Of a stretch of DNA of 64,000 bases, positions 1-10,436 are shown in pieces. Below the pieces are notes generated by a model that did no database searches, was not told the origin of the DNA, and worked only from the letters and a program-made list of their open reading frames with translations. The translations under genes and the position numbers were made by a program. Position 1 is the stretch's first letter, and each line of letters begins with the position of its first letter. The stretch is from Engraulis encrasicolus (lineage: Eukaryota; Chordata; Actinopteri; Clupeiformes; Engraulidae), in assembly GCF_034702125.1 (NCBI RefSeq), contig NC_085876.1, positions 20,382,512 to 20,446,511 of the forward strand, in the 5' to 3' direction.

Positions 1-1344
1 ACTGTAAACAGATTAATCTTTTGTTTTCTTTGTTGTTTTTTGTTTTTCTGCACCTGTCTTGTTGTCTCATTGCTCACAGATGTTATGGTGTGTCCTTGTG
101 CATTCAGCTGTTGTATGTTTTTGTCTGTATTCACATGCACATTCACATTTAATATGCAATAGCCAGATTAAGCACAGTACTCATCCTCACTTGTCTAGTT
201 CATATACAATCACCATGTTTGTTCGGTAGATTCACAGTAGTGACCACATAATTCAACACACATGAGCAGGCCTACTTTGGAACCACACAGCATCTAGAGG
301 ATGTTAATTCCACTCTCAAAGTATTGAACTGATAGCCTACTTTTGCAGTTTGCATTACACAATTGCATTTTTAGATGCGTCCCAGCATCTCTATAAGAGG
401 GTCTGTCTGTCCGTCCGTCCGTCCGTCCGCCTTCAATTGTGTCTGAAACGCATTCCTTCAATTGTTCCTTCCTGTGGCCACAAGGCGGCAGACTTGCCAT
501 TTTGGACCGGAGCGAATGCGTGCAAGCATAGCCTTTCTATACTAAACCGGATGCTAACGTTGGCGAAAAGTAGCCTAGCCACAGGCTAACTGACAAACGT
601 GAGGCCAACAACTCAGCCGATCGTGATGTACGCCACAAATAGACCAATCGACCTCATATTTAGACACTACAATGTTGATTTCTGCCTTCGATTTTCATCA
701 GTTAAGAAATCTAGCGTCGGATTAACACATTATTAAGGTAGTAAAGCGAGTTGCCGCCATGTTTGTTTTCCAGAATCACCCGGGTAGAGAGCTCACGTGC
801 AGCATTCTGGGTAATTGAGTTTCAATTCACCTAAAGGGTGAACCCATAAGCGCATGATTCACGCAAACGGTTTTATTTATTTATTTGTTATTTGTCGATG
901 TTTAGATTCTTTCCCACATGCACATAATGCTGAAATGGCGTGATACTAAAGGTTGTTAGGCCTAATAAATGTCTGGTAATTTGTAATGTAGCTTACTTCA
1001 TCTAGGCTATGTGAAATTTCAAATCATAGCCTATGGTTCTTTTCCAAATCCAAGAATGATGACAAGCTTATTATACCCTAAACTGCAAAAAATAAAGCCA
1101 TGTCTCGCCATTTTGCTGCCTTGCTGCCTGCCACAATATTTGGAGTGTCCATGATGACCAATAAACAAAAAGTACATCCTCGGGGGGCGTTGACAGAGGA
1201 GGCCAGGGGGGCGTTTGGGGGGAAAATGGCATAGTTGGAACTGGCATAGAGGGACGCATCTGTTGTCCGCCTGTCGGCCTTGTTTTACTCTGTGTGTGTG
1301 TGTGGGGCCATGTAGGTCTTTGGCTCCACTCCATTGTGTTATGG
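1..1344. other. Intergenic or intronic DNA without a recognised gene
   Basis: No convincing coding exon is seen on either strand. A short (GTCC)n tract lies at about 402-431. The stretch at about 160-250 resembles 6640-6720, which lies just upstream of the AARD-related exon. If that exon's gene begins to the left, this DNA may be its intron. Confidence 0.5.
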
Positions 1345-1786
1345 AGTGTTGGGCGGTAAAGCATTACAAAAGTAATGAATTACTGTAATGCATTACTTTT
1401 TGCTGTAATGCAGTACTGTAAGACATTACAGGGCAAAAATCTCAAATATTTACTTAGTTACAATGCTAAATAACTTAAGTTAAACAAACAATGCATTACA
1501 ATGCCCTGGACTTTAGTGATATTCAGTGAGGTGGGTCAGAAAGAAGCTACTCCTGAACCTGGGCGTTTTTAGTATGCAATCGGCCAAAAACACCTTCTGG
1601 ATGGGAGGTGAAATAGTCATGACCCATGAGCTTGATTTACACTGTAATAAATTATCAGATGCATATTTAGGCTGACAGTTCTTTTAGTGCAAGTAACTAA
1701 AGTAATGCAAAAGTAGTATAATGCCTTACAATTTAGTAATATTGTAGTGTTAGGGATTATTTTGACAGTAACATGTAATCAGTAAT
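1345..1786 (+). mobile_element. Non-autonomous DNA transposon (MITE), first unit of a tandem dimer
   Basis: The unit begins AGTGTTGGG and is rich in GTAATGCATTAC-type words. The same sequence, slightly diverged, recurs as the second unit that starts at 1787 and resumes after 6236. This first unit lacks the right terminus found in the second unit (AACTTGCCCAACACTG). It runs straight into the second CAGTGTTGGG end, so the two units share a junction. It has no coding capacity. The terminal motif suggests hAT, but no 8-bp target duplication was found. Confidence 0.7.
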
Positions 1787-1891
1787 CAGTGTTGGGAGGT
1801 AATGCATTACAAAAGTAATTCATTACTGTGATGCATTACTTTTTGCTGTAATGCAGTAATGTAAGGCATTACATGGCAACAAATCTGTAAT

Positions 1892-2530
1892 TGTAAAAAA
1901 TGGTGCAAGTATGACACACAAAAAGGACTGTATAATAGGGCTGGTCCAGGAATACAGTAAGCTACACAGGTTGTCTGGCCAGAACAAAAATGGGTCTCCC
2001 CAAGAAGTCACACACACACAAGTTTGAAGGCCTTGAACCATGAACCGTGAAACCGTGGTTTATCTCTCATGGACGCACGGAAACAAAGAGTACATATGGA
2101 CGCTGGGATCCTGAGACGTCCAGAGAATAGAGGGAGATGGATACCAAGCTAGAGTCCCTGTGAGCTGATGGTCTGAAGAGTGACCTGTCTTGCAGCCCCT
2201 ATGCACAGCTGCACAGCAGGGTGCCGAGCCAGGGGGTGTTCCCAGTAGGCCAGGACCTACCTCTGGAGCCGGAAGGTCTGGTTGCTGGGCCAATCACTGC
2301 CTACCCACATGCTTGGTGCATGATGGAAAAGTACCAGGTCTGTAGGTCAGTGAAAGGGTCTGTAAGTCAGTAGCAGGGGGAGCAGTAGAAGGTGGGAAGG
2401 GGGGGGGAGTGCAGCATCTCTCTCACAAACAACGGGGGATGGGCTGAGTGTTGAGGTGTGAGAGTGACCAGAGAGAGGAGAAAGGGCCTAAACTGTCAGT
2501 CACTGTGGCCAGGAGGCACAATTCTGAACA
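1892..2530 (-). repeat. LTR of the BEL/Pao element (downstream LTR in element sense)
   Basis: It is 639 bp and nearly identical to 5598-6236, with a few substitutions and small indels. On the plus strand it runs from TGTAAAAAATGG to ATTCTGAACA. The bases just inside it (AGTTGGGGGCGGC on the minus strand) are purine-rich, as expected for a polypurine tract next to a downstream LTR. Confidence 0.9.
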
Positions 2531-2666
2531 GCCGCCCCCAACTTTGTGGAACAAAGTTGAAATATGATGTTGTGGTGGAAGTTGGGTACCGAAGAGATGT
2601 CGATGGTATGCTGATGGTTCAGACGACAGACAGTGCTTGGTCAGGTCAGAGACCCAGTCTGTGCTG

Positions 2667-3623
2667 TCACCTACCAACAGCTCCTGGCATGACTGCGGTT
2701 GGTGGGTGATGAGTGGAACCAGGAGTCCAGTGTCTAGGCCGCCCCATCTGCCCACGGTGACTGGGCCGACGAGGCTCCGATGCTGGAGTGAAGTGATGCT
2801 GCTGATGCTGCTTCCCTTCCACACGGCTGTGTGGAACTGCTGACTTGACGCGAAGGCGTGATGACTGTCTCTGGATGGCGGCACTGATGGTGGCCGCCCC
2901 GTGACGGGCTCTGATGGGTGTGCGCTGTGGCCCCTTCATGCCACCGGAGGTGCTGACCTGACGCACAACCTGAGATGAGGATGGACGGTGAAGCTGACAC
3001 AGAGGGAGGCGCCAGTTGGGGCTGTCAGCTGGGCTGCTGGCAGAACTGACTGCCTGACGGGTGTGGGCCTCTGGTCGCTGTGATCGATGACTGCTAGCCG
3101 CTGCCTGTGCCAGCCTGACTGAGGTGCTGTGCTGGCGTTTGGCAGAATGCTGACGGCTAGCAGGTGCCTGTGCTCCTATGCACAGGCTGGAGGAAGTGGA
3201 GGAGTGGTGCTGAACGGCCTTGGCAGGGCCTTGAAGTGTCCATCCAAGCCGCGACTTCAGTGCTATAGGTGCACCTGTGGGACCTACGTGCACTGGCTGG
3301 ATGGGCATGAGGAGGTCTGGGTAGTCCGAGCCGATGAGGAGGAGTGGCTGGACTTGTGTGAATGTCTGAAGAGGCAGACCTCTGAGGTGACTGTAGGTCC
3401 TTTTCAGAGCCTCAACAGGATGTGATTGAGGGGACAGTCTGAGTTCTGGCGAAGTGAAGGCCCGCTGGATCTTGTATCTCTTCTCTGGGTGGCTGGCTGA
3501 TGACACAGAGAAGGATACAGACCTCCCAGGCACTGTTCTGACGTCCTGGCGGATGGTGTGGAGGGCCAGGTCCTCACTCGGTCCCTGCAAGCCGAGCTGC
3601 TGCGCTGCTTGGTGAAGGAGCAT
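2667..3623 (-). pseudogene. BEL/Pao protease-like reading frame
   Basis: The frame carries a retroelement aspartic protease-like domain of the BEL/Pao kind (DUF1758 family). A characteristic LLIGSDYPDLLMP motif is followed by a KSRLGWTLQGP stretch. The active-site DDG triplet lies just upstream of the first Met in this frame. The protease would mature the gag polyprotein inside particles. The frame is offset from the gag frame upstream by a shift near 3620. Past the protease it turns into low-complexity Ser/Gln/His-rich sequence instead of reverse transcriptase. It is annotated as a broken fragment. Confidence 0.75.
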
Positions 3624-5077
3624 GGTGCGCTCAGAGCCGTCGTCGAGGATGGCGTATGCTCCATCCTCTTGCCCCGGTGATGCAGGTGCACCTTCACCAT
3701 CTTCAGCAGCACGCTACTGCCTCTCCTCGCTGGGTCCAGGTAGTAGGTGGCGGGCTGGATGGCTGAAGACGGGGCAGCTGGCTCTGGCTTGTTGTAGTAG
3801 TTGACCTCGTGCAGGATCTCCAGGTGCCGGCGGTCGCACTTCGCGCAACGTGCCTTGAGGTAGCACTGGGCTGCCTGGTGGCCGCGTCCACACCTCCAGC
3901 ACTTATTGCCGGCCTTCACCCACTCTGCACACAGTTCAAGGGACATTTTCTTAAATGCAGTGCACTGGTTGAAATAGTGCTCCTTGCTGTTGCAGAATGG
4001 GCAGAACTTCTTGGGCTGTTCTTTCCTCTGAGGTGGAGCTGGAGCTGGATTTGATGGGGGGTCTACCAGCAGGACTGTGGTAGGCTGCATGGCTGACGTC
4101 TGCTTCCCTCCGGTGCTCCGCTGCGGGTCCGGCTGGGTTGCTGCTGCAGCTGCCACTTGCGGCGGGTCGATGGTGTCGTCCATCTGCACACTGACTTCAT
4201 GCTCCAGCCAGTCAGCGAAGTCCCGTAGCGTGGGGACAGGCACACGGGCAGGGTCAATGTGCCGCTGGAAAGCAGTGCGCAGCTCATGCGGCAGCTTGGG
4301 CAGCAGGCGTGAGACGTGGGAGCCGGTCTGTAGCTCCAGTTGCTCCTGAGTCCCCATCTTGTCCAGCATCCCCACCAACGACTGGACCTTCAGGGCGAAG
4401 TGACGGAAGCCTCTTTGGTCACCACTCTCGACGGGGGGCTCAGCCAGTAGCAGGTTGATCTGCCTGAGTGCCAACTTGCGGGGCTGGCCGAAGAGCTTGG
4501 TGAGGGCTGCCATGGTGTCTGTGTATGGAGAGCCACTGTGACAGTATGCGTCTGCTACCAGGACAGCTTCCTCAAACTTCAGGTGGTCCAGCAACACCTG
4601 GTACTTGAAGCGTTCCGTCGCGTCAGATGGCAAGACGTTGTCCAGCGCCAGCTGCATTCGGTGAAACTGCCGCGGGTCGTCCTCGGTGAAGAGTGGGATC
4701 TTCATCTTGGGGCCGCGGTAGGTAGTCTCCTGATGGGGCAGAGACTGCAGCCGGCGTGGAACTGGTGGCAGGACGAACTGGTCCGGGACTCTCCCACCCT
4801 GGTCTGCTGCAGCTGAAGAGCGCCGTGGACTGTATGGCGCCGCATACTGTGGTGTGTCCACTGAGGAGGAGGATGAGAAGGCCAGCTGACCCCGTGTCCG
4901 GTTCATGCTCCTCATACGCTCTGTCAGTTCAGCAACCAGTGGTGATGTGTGACGAGGAGCTACTCGTGGGCGTGAGGTAGACGTCACTGCATCTGCTGCA
5001 GTGGTGGCGACGTGTGGCCGAGGCAGAGGTGGCTGGTCTTGGACCTGTGGCTCTGGCTCTGCCACGGCGGGTGGCAC
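3404..5077 (-). pseudogene. BEL/Pao gag-like reading frame with zinc knuckles
   Basis: This open frame of 557 codons holds a BEL/Pao gag-type central region (DUF1759-like; it includes FGQPRKLALRQINLLL and a DFADWLEHEV segment). A Cys/His-rich part follows, with CPFCNSKEHYFNQC, CWRCGRGHQAAQC and CAKCDRRH motifs that resemble nucleic-acid-binding knuckles. Such proteins package element RNA in cytoplasmic particles. The protease frame follows in another register, and a coiled-coil segment upstream (5078-5558) is in a third, so at least two frameshifts disrupt the polyprotein. The family call rests on gag-protease order plus the LTRs. Confidence 0.8.
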
Positions 5078-5558
5078 TCACTAGATGCGCAGGGCTGTGT
5101 CGTCTGTCCTGCTGCAGGGTTTGTGAGGTGAGTGGTCCACTAGGTGAGTGGGCTCCCGGTGTGGCTGCAGGCGCCTGACGGTCTCTGGCTGGTGAGCGTG
5201 TTGGAGTGGAGTGGTACTGCTGCATCAGGAACTGCACATCCCTCTGCAGCTGCCGACTCTCCTCCCTCATCTGCCGGTTCTCTTCACGCATCTGCCTGCA
5301 GTCCTCCCTCACCTCCTGCCTGATGTGCAGGTTGTCCTCTCGCAGCTGTCTGTTGTCCTCACGCAGCTCCCGATGAATCTGCACATTCTCCTCTCGCAGC
5401 TGCTGGAGGGCGAGTAGAATGGCTGCTGACGCGTCTGTCTGGGTCTGTCCAGCAGGGGGCGTGTGTGTCACCTCCCGGGGCCTGCTGTCTCCCATGTGTG
5501 ACTGGTCAGCAGTGTGTGTGGGTGAATCGGGACTGATACTTCTATTGGGGGATGCCAT
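5078..5558 (-). pseudogene. N-terminal coiled-coil part of the BEL/Pao gag
   Basis: A frame with Met at 5558, just inside the LTR, encodes a strongly heptad-like run of repeated RE(D/E)NRQ(L/M) units, which predicts a long coiled coil suited to particle assembly. It is out of register with the main gag frame, so the join is broken by a frameshift near 5080-5100. No separate host gene is implied. Confidence 0.65.
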
Positions 5559-5597
5559 CTTAACTGTGTAGAATAATGTATCCGGCGAGGAGGACCT

Positions 5598-6236
5598 TGT
5601 AAAAAATGGTGCAAGTATGACACACAAAAAGGACTGTATAATAGGGCTGGTCCAGGAATACAGTAAGCTACACAGGTTGTCCGGCCAGAACAAAAATGGA
5701 TATCCCCAAGAAGTCACACACACAAGATTGAAGGCCTTGAACCATGAGCCGTGGTTTATCTCTCATGGACGCACGGAAACAAAGAGTACATATGGACGCT
5801 GGGATCCTGAGACGTCCAGAGAATAGAGAGAGATGGATCCCAAGTTGACTGCTAGAGTCCCTGTGTGCTGATGGTCTGAAGAGTGACCTGTAGTGCATCC
5901 CCTATGCACAGCTGCACAGCAGGGTGCCGAGCCAGGGGGTGTTCCCAGTAGGCCAGGACCTACCTCTGGAGCCGGAAGGTCTGGTTGCTGGGCCAATCAC
6001 TGCCTACCCACATGCTTGGTGCATGATGGAAAAGTACCAGGTCTGTAGGTCAGTGAAAGGGTCTGTAAGTCAGTAGCAGGGGGAGCAGTAGAAGGTGTGG
6101 AGGAGGGGGGGGGGGTGCAGCATCTCTCTCACAAACAACGGGGGATGGGCTGAATGTTGAGGTGTGAGAGTGACCAGAGAGAGGAGAAAGGGCCTAAACT
6201 GTCAGTCACTGTGGCCAGGAGGCACAATTCTGAACA
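5598..6236 (-). repeat. LTR of the BEL/Pao element (upstream LTR in element sense)
   Basis: It is 639 bp and the partner of 1892-2530. In element orientation it precedes gag and should contain the promoter. I could not assign a primer-binding site to a particular tRNA from the bases that follow (AAGGTCCTCCTCGCCGG). Confidence 0.9.
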
Positions 6237-6745
6237 GTAATATTTACTTAGTTACAATGCTAAATAAATAACTCAAGTTACAATTGCATTACAATGACCT
6301 GGATTTTAGTGGTATTCAGTGTGGTGGGTCAGAAAGAATCTATTCCTGAACCTGGTAGTTTTTAGTCTGTATGCTGCCAAAAACACCTCCTGGATGGGAG
6401 GTGAAAAGTCATGACTCATGAGCTTGATTAACACTGTAATAAATGGCCAGTTCCATATTTAGGCCTACAGTTCTTTTGGCGAAAGTAACTAAAGTAATGC
6501 GTAGTTTAATGCCTTACATTTTAAAGTAATATTGTAGTGTAAGGGATTCTTTTGAAAAGACAGTAATATGTAATCAGTAGCATTACAGTTTTTGAGTAAC
6601 TTGCCCAACACTGGTGTTATGTGTCTGAACAGATTGGAATGCAGTAGCGAGATGAAGTCCACATCCTCACTTTTCTAGTTTCAGAAATACACTCATCATA
6701 CGTTTGCAGATTCCCAGTAGTGACTTATTTTTTTGTATCTTGGGA

Positions 6746-7003
6746 GCTGTTTCCACGTAGCAGGATATTTTTTATATGTGCATATTTTTTTCTCCTGGTT
6801 ACATTGGTTTTGGCCTTTTGTTTCCACGTAGCAGATATTTAAAATCCAGATATAAAAAAGCAGGCTTTCAAAATATCCTATTTAAGGGGGTGAAACGCAT
6901 TTGTTACAATGGAGGATTTATTTTTATCCACATGTTGCGTTTACACCTAAACAGGACAAAAAAAACACCCTGCTAAAAAAATATCCTGCTACGTTGAAAC
7001 AGC
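6746..7003. mobile_element. MITE just upstream of the AARD-related exon
   Basis: The ends GCTGTTTCCACGTAGCAGG and CCTGCTACGTTGAAACAGC are inverted repeats of about 30 bp with one or two mismatches. The interior of about 200 bp is AT-rich and non-coding. The right end stops about 36 bp before the 3' splice site at 7039. Confidence 0.75.
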
Positions 7004-7039
7004 ACCTTATGTGTTTTTTGTGTTTTTCTGTGTTGACAG

Positions 7040-7462
7040 ATTGAGATGCGCTCCCAGGACCAAGTGCTCATCCGGCAGCTGATGGATCTCCACGAGGGCA
7101 TCCAGGAGCTGAAACTTGATTATGCAGAGGCCGAGTTGGATCTAGAGGACGAAGACGAGGAGGAAGAGGAGGAGGATGGGGAGCCAGCAGGCTGGGAGTC
7201 CGACGACAGTGATGCTGGGACCAACAGCAGCAGCAATAGCCCCTCCACCACCACTAGTAGCAGTAGTGAGCTGCAGCTGGGCTCTGGGGAGCTGGTCAGC
7301 TACTCCCCGTCCCCCCCATCAGCCACCTCCTCCCGCCTGCTCCTCCCTGGCCTGTCTCCCTCTCGCCACCCTCCTCCTTCCCACTGCTCCTACCCCTACT
7401 ACTCACCGCTAGGGTACCGACCAAAGCACCTCCTCTGCAGCAGACGCTCCTCTCTGCCCTAA
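7040..7462 (+). CDS. Last exon of an AARD-related gene (partial)
   Basis: This is a single exon of 140 codons plus stop, entered in phase 0 after a good acceptor (TGTTGACAG at 7031-7039). It opens with Ile-Glu-Met-Arg-Ser-Gln-Asp and a leucine-heptad segment (LIRQLMDLHEGIQELKL). The opening is very like the second exon of the AARD gene at 14549-14241 (LEMRSQDRQLAQTLLALN), which also starts in phase 0. A run of acidic residues and a Ser/Pro-rich tail ending RSSLP follow. Human AARD has a related LVEMHFQNHQLARTLLDLN segment. The first exon is not visible between position 1 and 7039, so it lies to the left or has been lost. The function is unknown. The leucine-rich segment also loosely resembles FAM167 and LURAP1/FAM89 proteins, so the exact family is open. 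Confidence 0.55.
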   Translation: MEMRSQDQVLIRQLMDLHEGIQELKLDYAEAELDLEDEDEEEEEEDGEPAGWESDDSDAGTNSSSNSPSTTTSSSSELQLGSGELVSYSPSPPSATSSRLLLPGLSPSRHPPPSHCSYPYYSPLGYRPKHLLCSRRSSLP

Positions 7463-7480
7463 GTGCTTGTTCCTCCACCA

Positions 7481-7735
7481 CACTCCATAAATTACATTAC
7501 ATTACATTACATTACATTACATTACATTACATTGCACTTAGCTGACGCTTTCATTTTATTCAAAGCGACTTACAGTTATTATTTTTCAGGGTATTGGTTG
7601 CAGGCCCTGGAGCAATGTGGGGTTAGGTGCCTTGCTCAAGGGCACTTCAGCCATGGATGGAGATGTAGGGAGAGGTCAGGGGGGATTCGAACCTGCAACC
7701 CTTAGATTGAAAGACCAACTCTCTGTTCAAGAGAG
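7481..7735 (-). repeat. tRNA-derived SINE with ATTAC tail
   Basis: Read on the minus strand, it has a B-box-like GGTTCGAATCC after an A-box-like region, then a body ending in (GTAAT)n, seen on the plus strand as repeated ATTAC at 7485-7533. A second copy lies at 14566-15075. It shows no coding capacity. Confidence 0.7.
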
Positions 7736-8456
7736 GTCAATCCTGGTTTTGGAAAGTCAGACCCGACCCTGCCAAAATCTTACTTCACAGTCTATTTCTC
7801 AGTGTTAATTCAACCCAGAGAGTATGACCAAGACTATGGGTGTTGACCTAAACTCTATCATGTGTTGAATTAACACTTCAAAATGTGCTGCGATCTGACT
7901 ATGCATTTAACACTGGTTATCTCCTGAACATTCACATGACATTCATCAATGATTTGCATCCTTAGTTAAGCAAATTAACTGGATTAGAAATGGATAACAT
8001 GTGGCAAGGACGTCTTTACTGAATGAATCCAGAATTATGGTTCAAAAATGAGAACAAATTCTCTGACTAAGGCACTCCAATTAAAAGAAGGCACTCATGC
8101 CGCTACGCGCGGGCCTTGTTTTTAATATGTCCATGTAGGACTTGTCAAATTAATAAAGACATTTTAATTGGAGTGCCTTAGTCAGATAACTTTTTCTCAT
8201 TTTTTAACCTGGATTCACAATACCTTGGACTAAAGAGCACCCAAACCCAAGAAACCAACAAACTATCTGGATAAGAGCACGCGATACTCTACAAACTTTA
8301 AGAATCCAGAATGATAACAGACTGCCTGTACGGTATCATCAGTGCCATTTAAATCAATGCTAATTAGTTTTTACGTTTTGGTTGAAACCACCAGAGCGGT
8401 CTCTCCTTCAAACTAGAGAGAGACCTCTCCCTCTTCCAAAGGTGTTTATACATGGT
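7736..8456. other. Non-genic DNA with two small palindromic repeats
   Basis: At about 7800-7915, GTGTTAATTCAAC-type words face each other (TGTTGAATTAACAC). A related unit is at about 19400-19498. At 8049-8200 a MITE-like unit has the arms CTGACTAAGGCACTCCAATT and its complement AATTGGAGTGCCTTAGTCAG around a short interior. No exon was recognised. Confidence 0.6.
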
Positions 8457-8757
8457 TTGCATTCCAATATGTGACCTTGCATCCTCCACTTGTGCTTGTG
8501 GCCTCATACCAGGAAGTAATATGTTATGATGACATCACTGACAACAGCATAGTTCAATATCTTGCAAAAGCTCAATTGTAAAGTAATTTTCTGATTTGCA
8601 AACTGGACCGTGAATGAGGAATAGTTCCCCCAAAATTATTTTGGCTAGGCTGACAGCGGGGAAACTTAATTGTTTCTTTCACGGAGGAGGGGTCAGGAGG
8701 CGGGGCGAGGCCACAAGCACAAGTGGAGGATGCAAGGCCACATATTGGAATGCACAC
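8457..8757. mobile_element. MITE with ~50-bp inverted ends (family A, copy 1)
   Basis: The ends GCATTCCAATATGTGACC and its near-complement at 8738-8755 extend into CCTCCACTTGTGCTTGTGG and its complement. CATGG flanks both sides and may be the target duplication. Related copies are at 15492-15798 and, truncated, at 45565-45797 next to UTP23. The interior is non-coding. Confidence 0.8.
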
Positions 8758-8787
8758 ATGGTATCACAGTGTTTATAAACATGATGT

Positions 8788-8960
8788 TATGAGGAGGGGC
8801 AAGACACTGGCAGCCAGCCACGTCAGCTAATTTTTTGATCGACAGCGGCTTCCAACATGGTTGAGTTGTGCGCAGCTAGGTTGGCGCAGCCAGCAGGGAA
8901 AAAAATTAAAACCCATGTATAGAGGTCATCCATGGACGGGTGCAAAAGCCTGTAACAAGT
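8788..8960 (+). repeat. Dispersed repeat shared with RAD21 intron 7
   Basis: GAGGAGGGGCAAGACACTGG and the following 130 bp or so recur at about 31660-31800 with small differences. No terminal structure or coding potential was seen, so the class is unknown. Confidence 0.65.
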
Positions 8961-9822
8961 TGATGAATCACTGAAACGAAACAAATGGAAACATTTCCAG
9001 GCTGAAAAATGTTTTTGTGGTGCTTCAAGGCACATCTCAGAGGGGGATGACATGGTGACCATGAGTCTATACTACAAAGCTGGTTCAGGAGTATTTTACT
9101 TTATAGGCCCCATGACACTAGCCATTCCAAACATGCAGTTTGTTTACAATGTTTGACATGATGGAATGTTCTTTATTTTTTTCTGACTAAAGGCTGCAGA
9201 AATCTGCCAACATTGCCTTCAACTTGTGAATATGAACATGTTGTAATTTGCATGAATGTGGAATTAGGAGTGAGAGAGGGAACGCAGTTGTGCAATATAC
9301 TGTACGTATAAGTCACACGCAGTCTCAATGTATTTGTTTGTAAATATAGGACAACCTCAGCAAAGAGGGCAAGCCAGAAGAATATAGGCTATATAAACCA
9401 TTTCATTTCTAACACATGCTGCTGTGCCGAATTACATAACTCTTTCATTGTGAGACAATAACAAATTCATTTCACGCCCCAGTGCCTCCTTATGTAACCA
9501 AGATCCATACATTGTACAGTGACATTCCATTAACCGTGACCACTGACTCGCGCACATAATGGGAGGGGGGGGGCATATTTGGAAGGGGGGGGCATATTTG
9601 GAAGGGGCAGGGGGTGACCTTTTAATTGCACCATGCTTTGTGTTCTGTGACAAAACACCACATTGTCTGGAGTAGAATCAAGACTCAAGACAGAATCTCA
9701 GCCGTCTGTATAGTACAGTGAAGGGCCTCTGGAACGGATGTTTAAAATGATGCTGATTGTGGGGGTTTATAGAGATGGGCCTGTTGCATCAGTATCATGT
9801 TACCTTATCCACATGCACGCAC
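8961..9822. other. Non-genic DNA with a G-rich patch
   Basis: No exon is recognised. At about 9561-9615 two near-identical units (GGGGGGGGCATATTTGGAA) followed by further G-runs give at least four runs of G on the plus strand. Confidence 0.5.
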
Positions 9823-9829
9823 AGACACA

Positions 9830-9924
9830 TGGACACACACACACACACGCACGCACGCACGCACGCACCCACGCACACATTCATGCACTCATACACACAC
9901 ACACACACGCACGCACGCACGCAT

Positions 9925-10002
<78 letters not shown>

Positions 10003-10003
10003 C
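9830..10003. repeat. (CA)n microsatellite with CACG interruptions
   Basis: It is an alternating CA tract of about 170 bp. The left half is interrupted by ACGC units and the right half is an almost pure (CA)n run. Apparent His/Thr or Cys/Val frames here are repeat artefacts. Confidence 0.95.
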
Positions 10004-10218
10004 CACACACACCCCTCATGTGACGCAAAGTACATGGAGACACTGATGGACGGGAAGGGAAAAAAAGACATTATCCAGAAGAGAGTCCGGTGTAAGAATA
10101 AAGCCATGTCAGATCTGTGTCTGCTGAAAGGCTTTCTCTCTCCTTTGACAAGGACATTGTGCTGTGTCCGCTAAAGAGTTAATCCATTATGCAGAATGAC
10201 AACCCTGCTTTCAGTCGG

Positions 10219-10436
10219 CAGTGTTGCCAGATTGGGCAGTTACCGGCCCAATTGGGCTGCTTGGGATAGCCGTCTGCGGGTAAAAACAGGAAAAAATGGC
10301 CATTTGGGGTTTTTTCTGCAGTTTTATGCCCAAAGAAACCAATGCAATTTGTTGAATTTGGGCGGAATTTAGTGGCTCCAGGCGGATTTCGACCACCTTT
10401 TGGGCAGGATTTGATGAGACACATCTGGCAACACTG
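10219..10436. mobile_element. hAT-type MITE with 8-bp target duplication
   Basis: The ends CAGTGTTGCC and GGCAACACTG are inverted, and TCAGTCGG flanks both sides exactly (10211-10218 and 10437-10444). An 8-bp duplication fits hAT transposition. A diverged copy in opposite orientation lies at 43550-43762 in the RAD21 3' region. Confidence 0.85.

Larger units (their letters stand above)
1892..6236 (-). mobile_element. BEL/Pao-type LTR retrotransposon lacking reverse transcriptase and integrase
   Basis: Two 639-bp near-identical LTRs (1892-2530 and 5598-6236) flank an internal region of about 3.07 kb. The five bases GTAAT directly flank both outer ends (1887-1891 and 6237-6241). Read on the minus strand, each LTR begins TG and ends CA. 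The minus strand encodes a gag-like protein with CCHC-type zinc knuckles and a BEL/Pao-type aspartic protease domain, but no reverse transcriptase, RNase H or integrase. The internal region is too short to hold them. The frames are shifted, so the copy is defective. The few differences between the LTRs suggest a fairly recent insertion. Confidence 0.9.
1787..6613 (+). mobile_element. Second MITE unit, split by the BEL/Pao insertion
   Basis: The left part is 1787-1891 and the right part 6237-6613. Removing the LTR element and one GTAAT restores a continuous copy of about 477 bp whose order matches the unit at 1345-1786. Its outer ends, CAGTGTTGGG and CCCAACACTG, are inverted repeats. It is therefore older than the LTR element it contains. 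Confidence 0.75.

Noticed and set aside
7600..7720. tRNA gene suggested by GGTTCGAATCC on the minus strand
   Set aside because: There is no cloverleaf with paired acceptor stem, and the sequence continues into a SINE body with an ATTAC tail; other SINE copies show the same.
9738..10174. Open frames of His/Thr or Cys/Val repeats here and at 13647, 19712, 19853, 60738 and 63403
   Set aside because: They are translations of (CA)n or (TG)n microsatellites and have no gene features.
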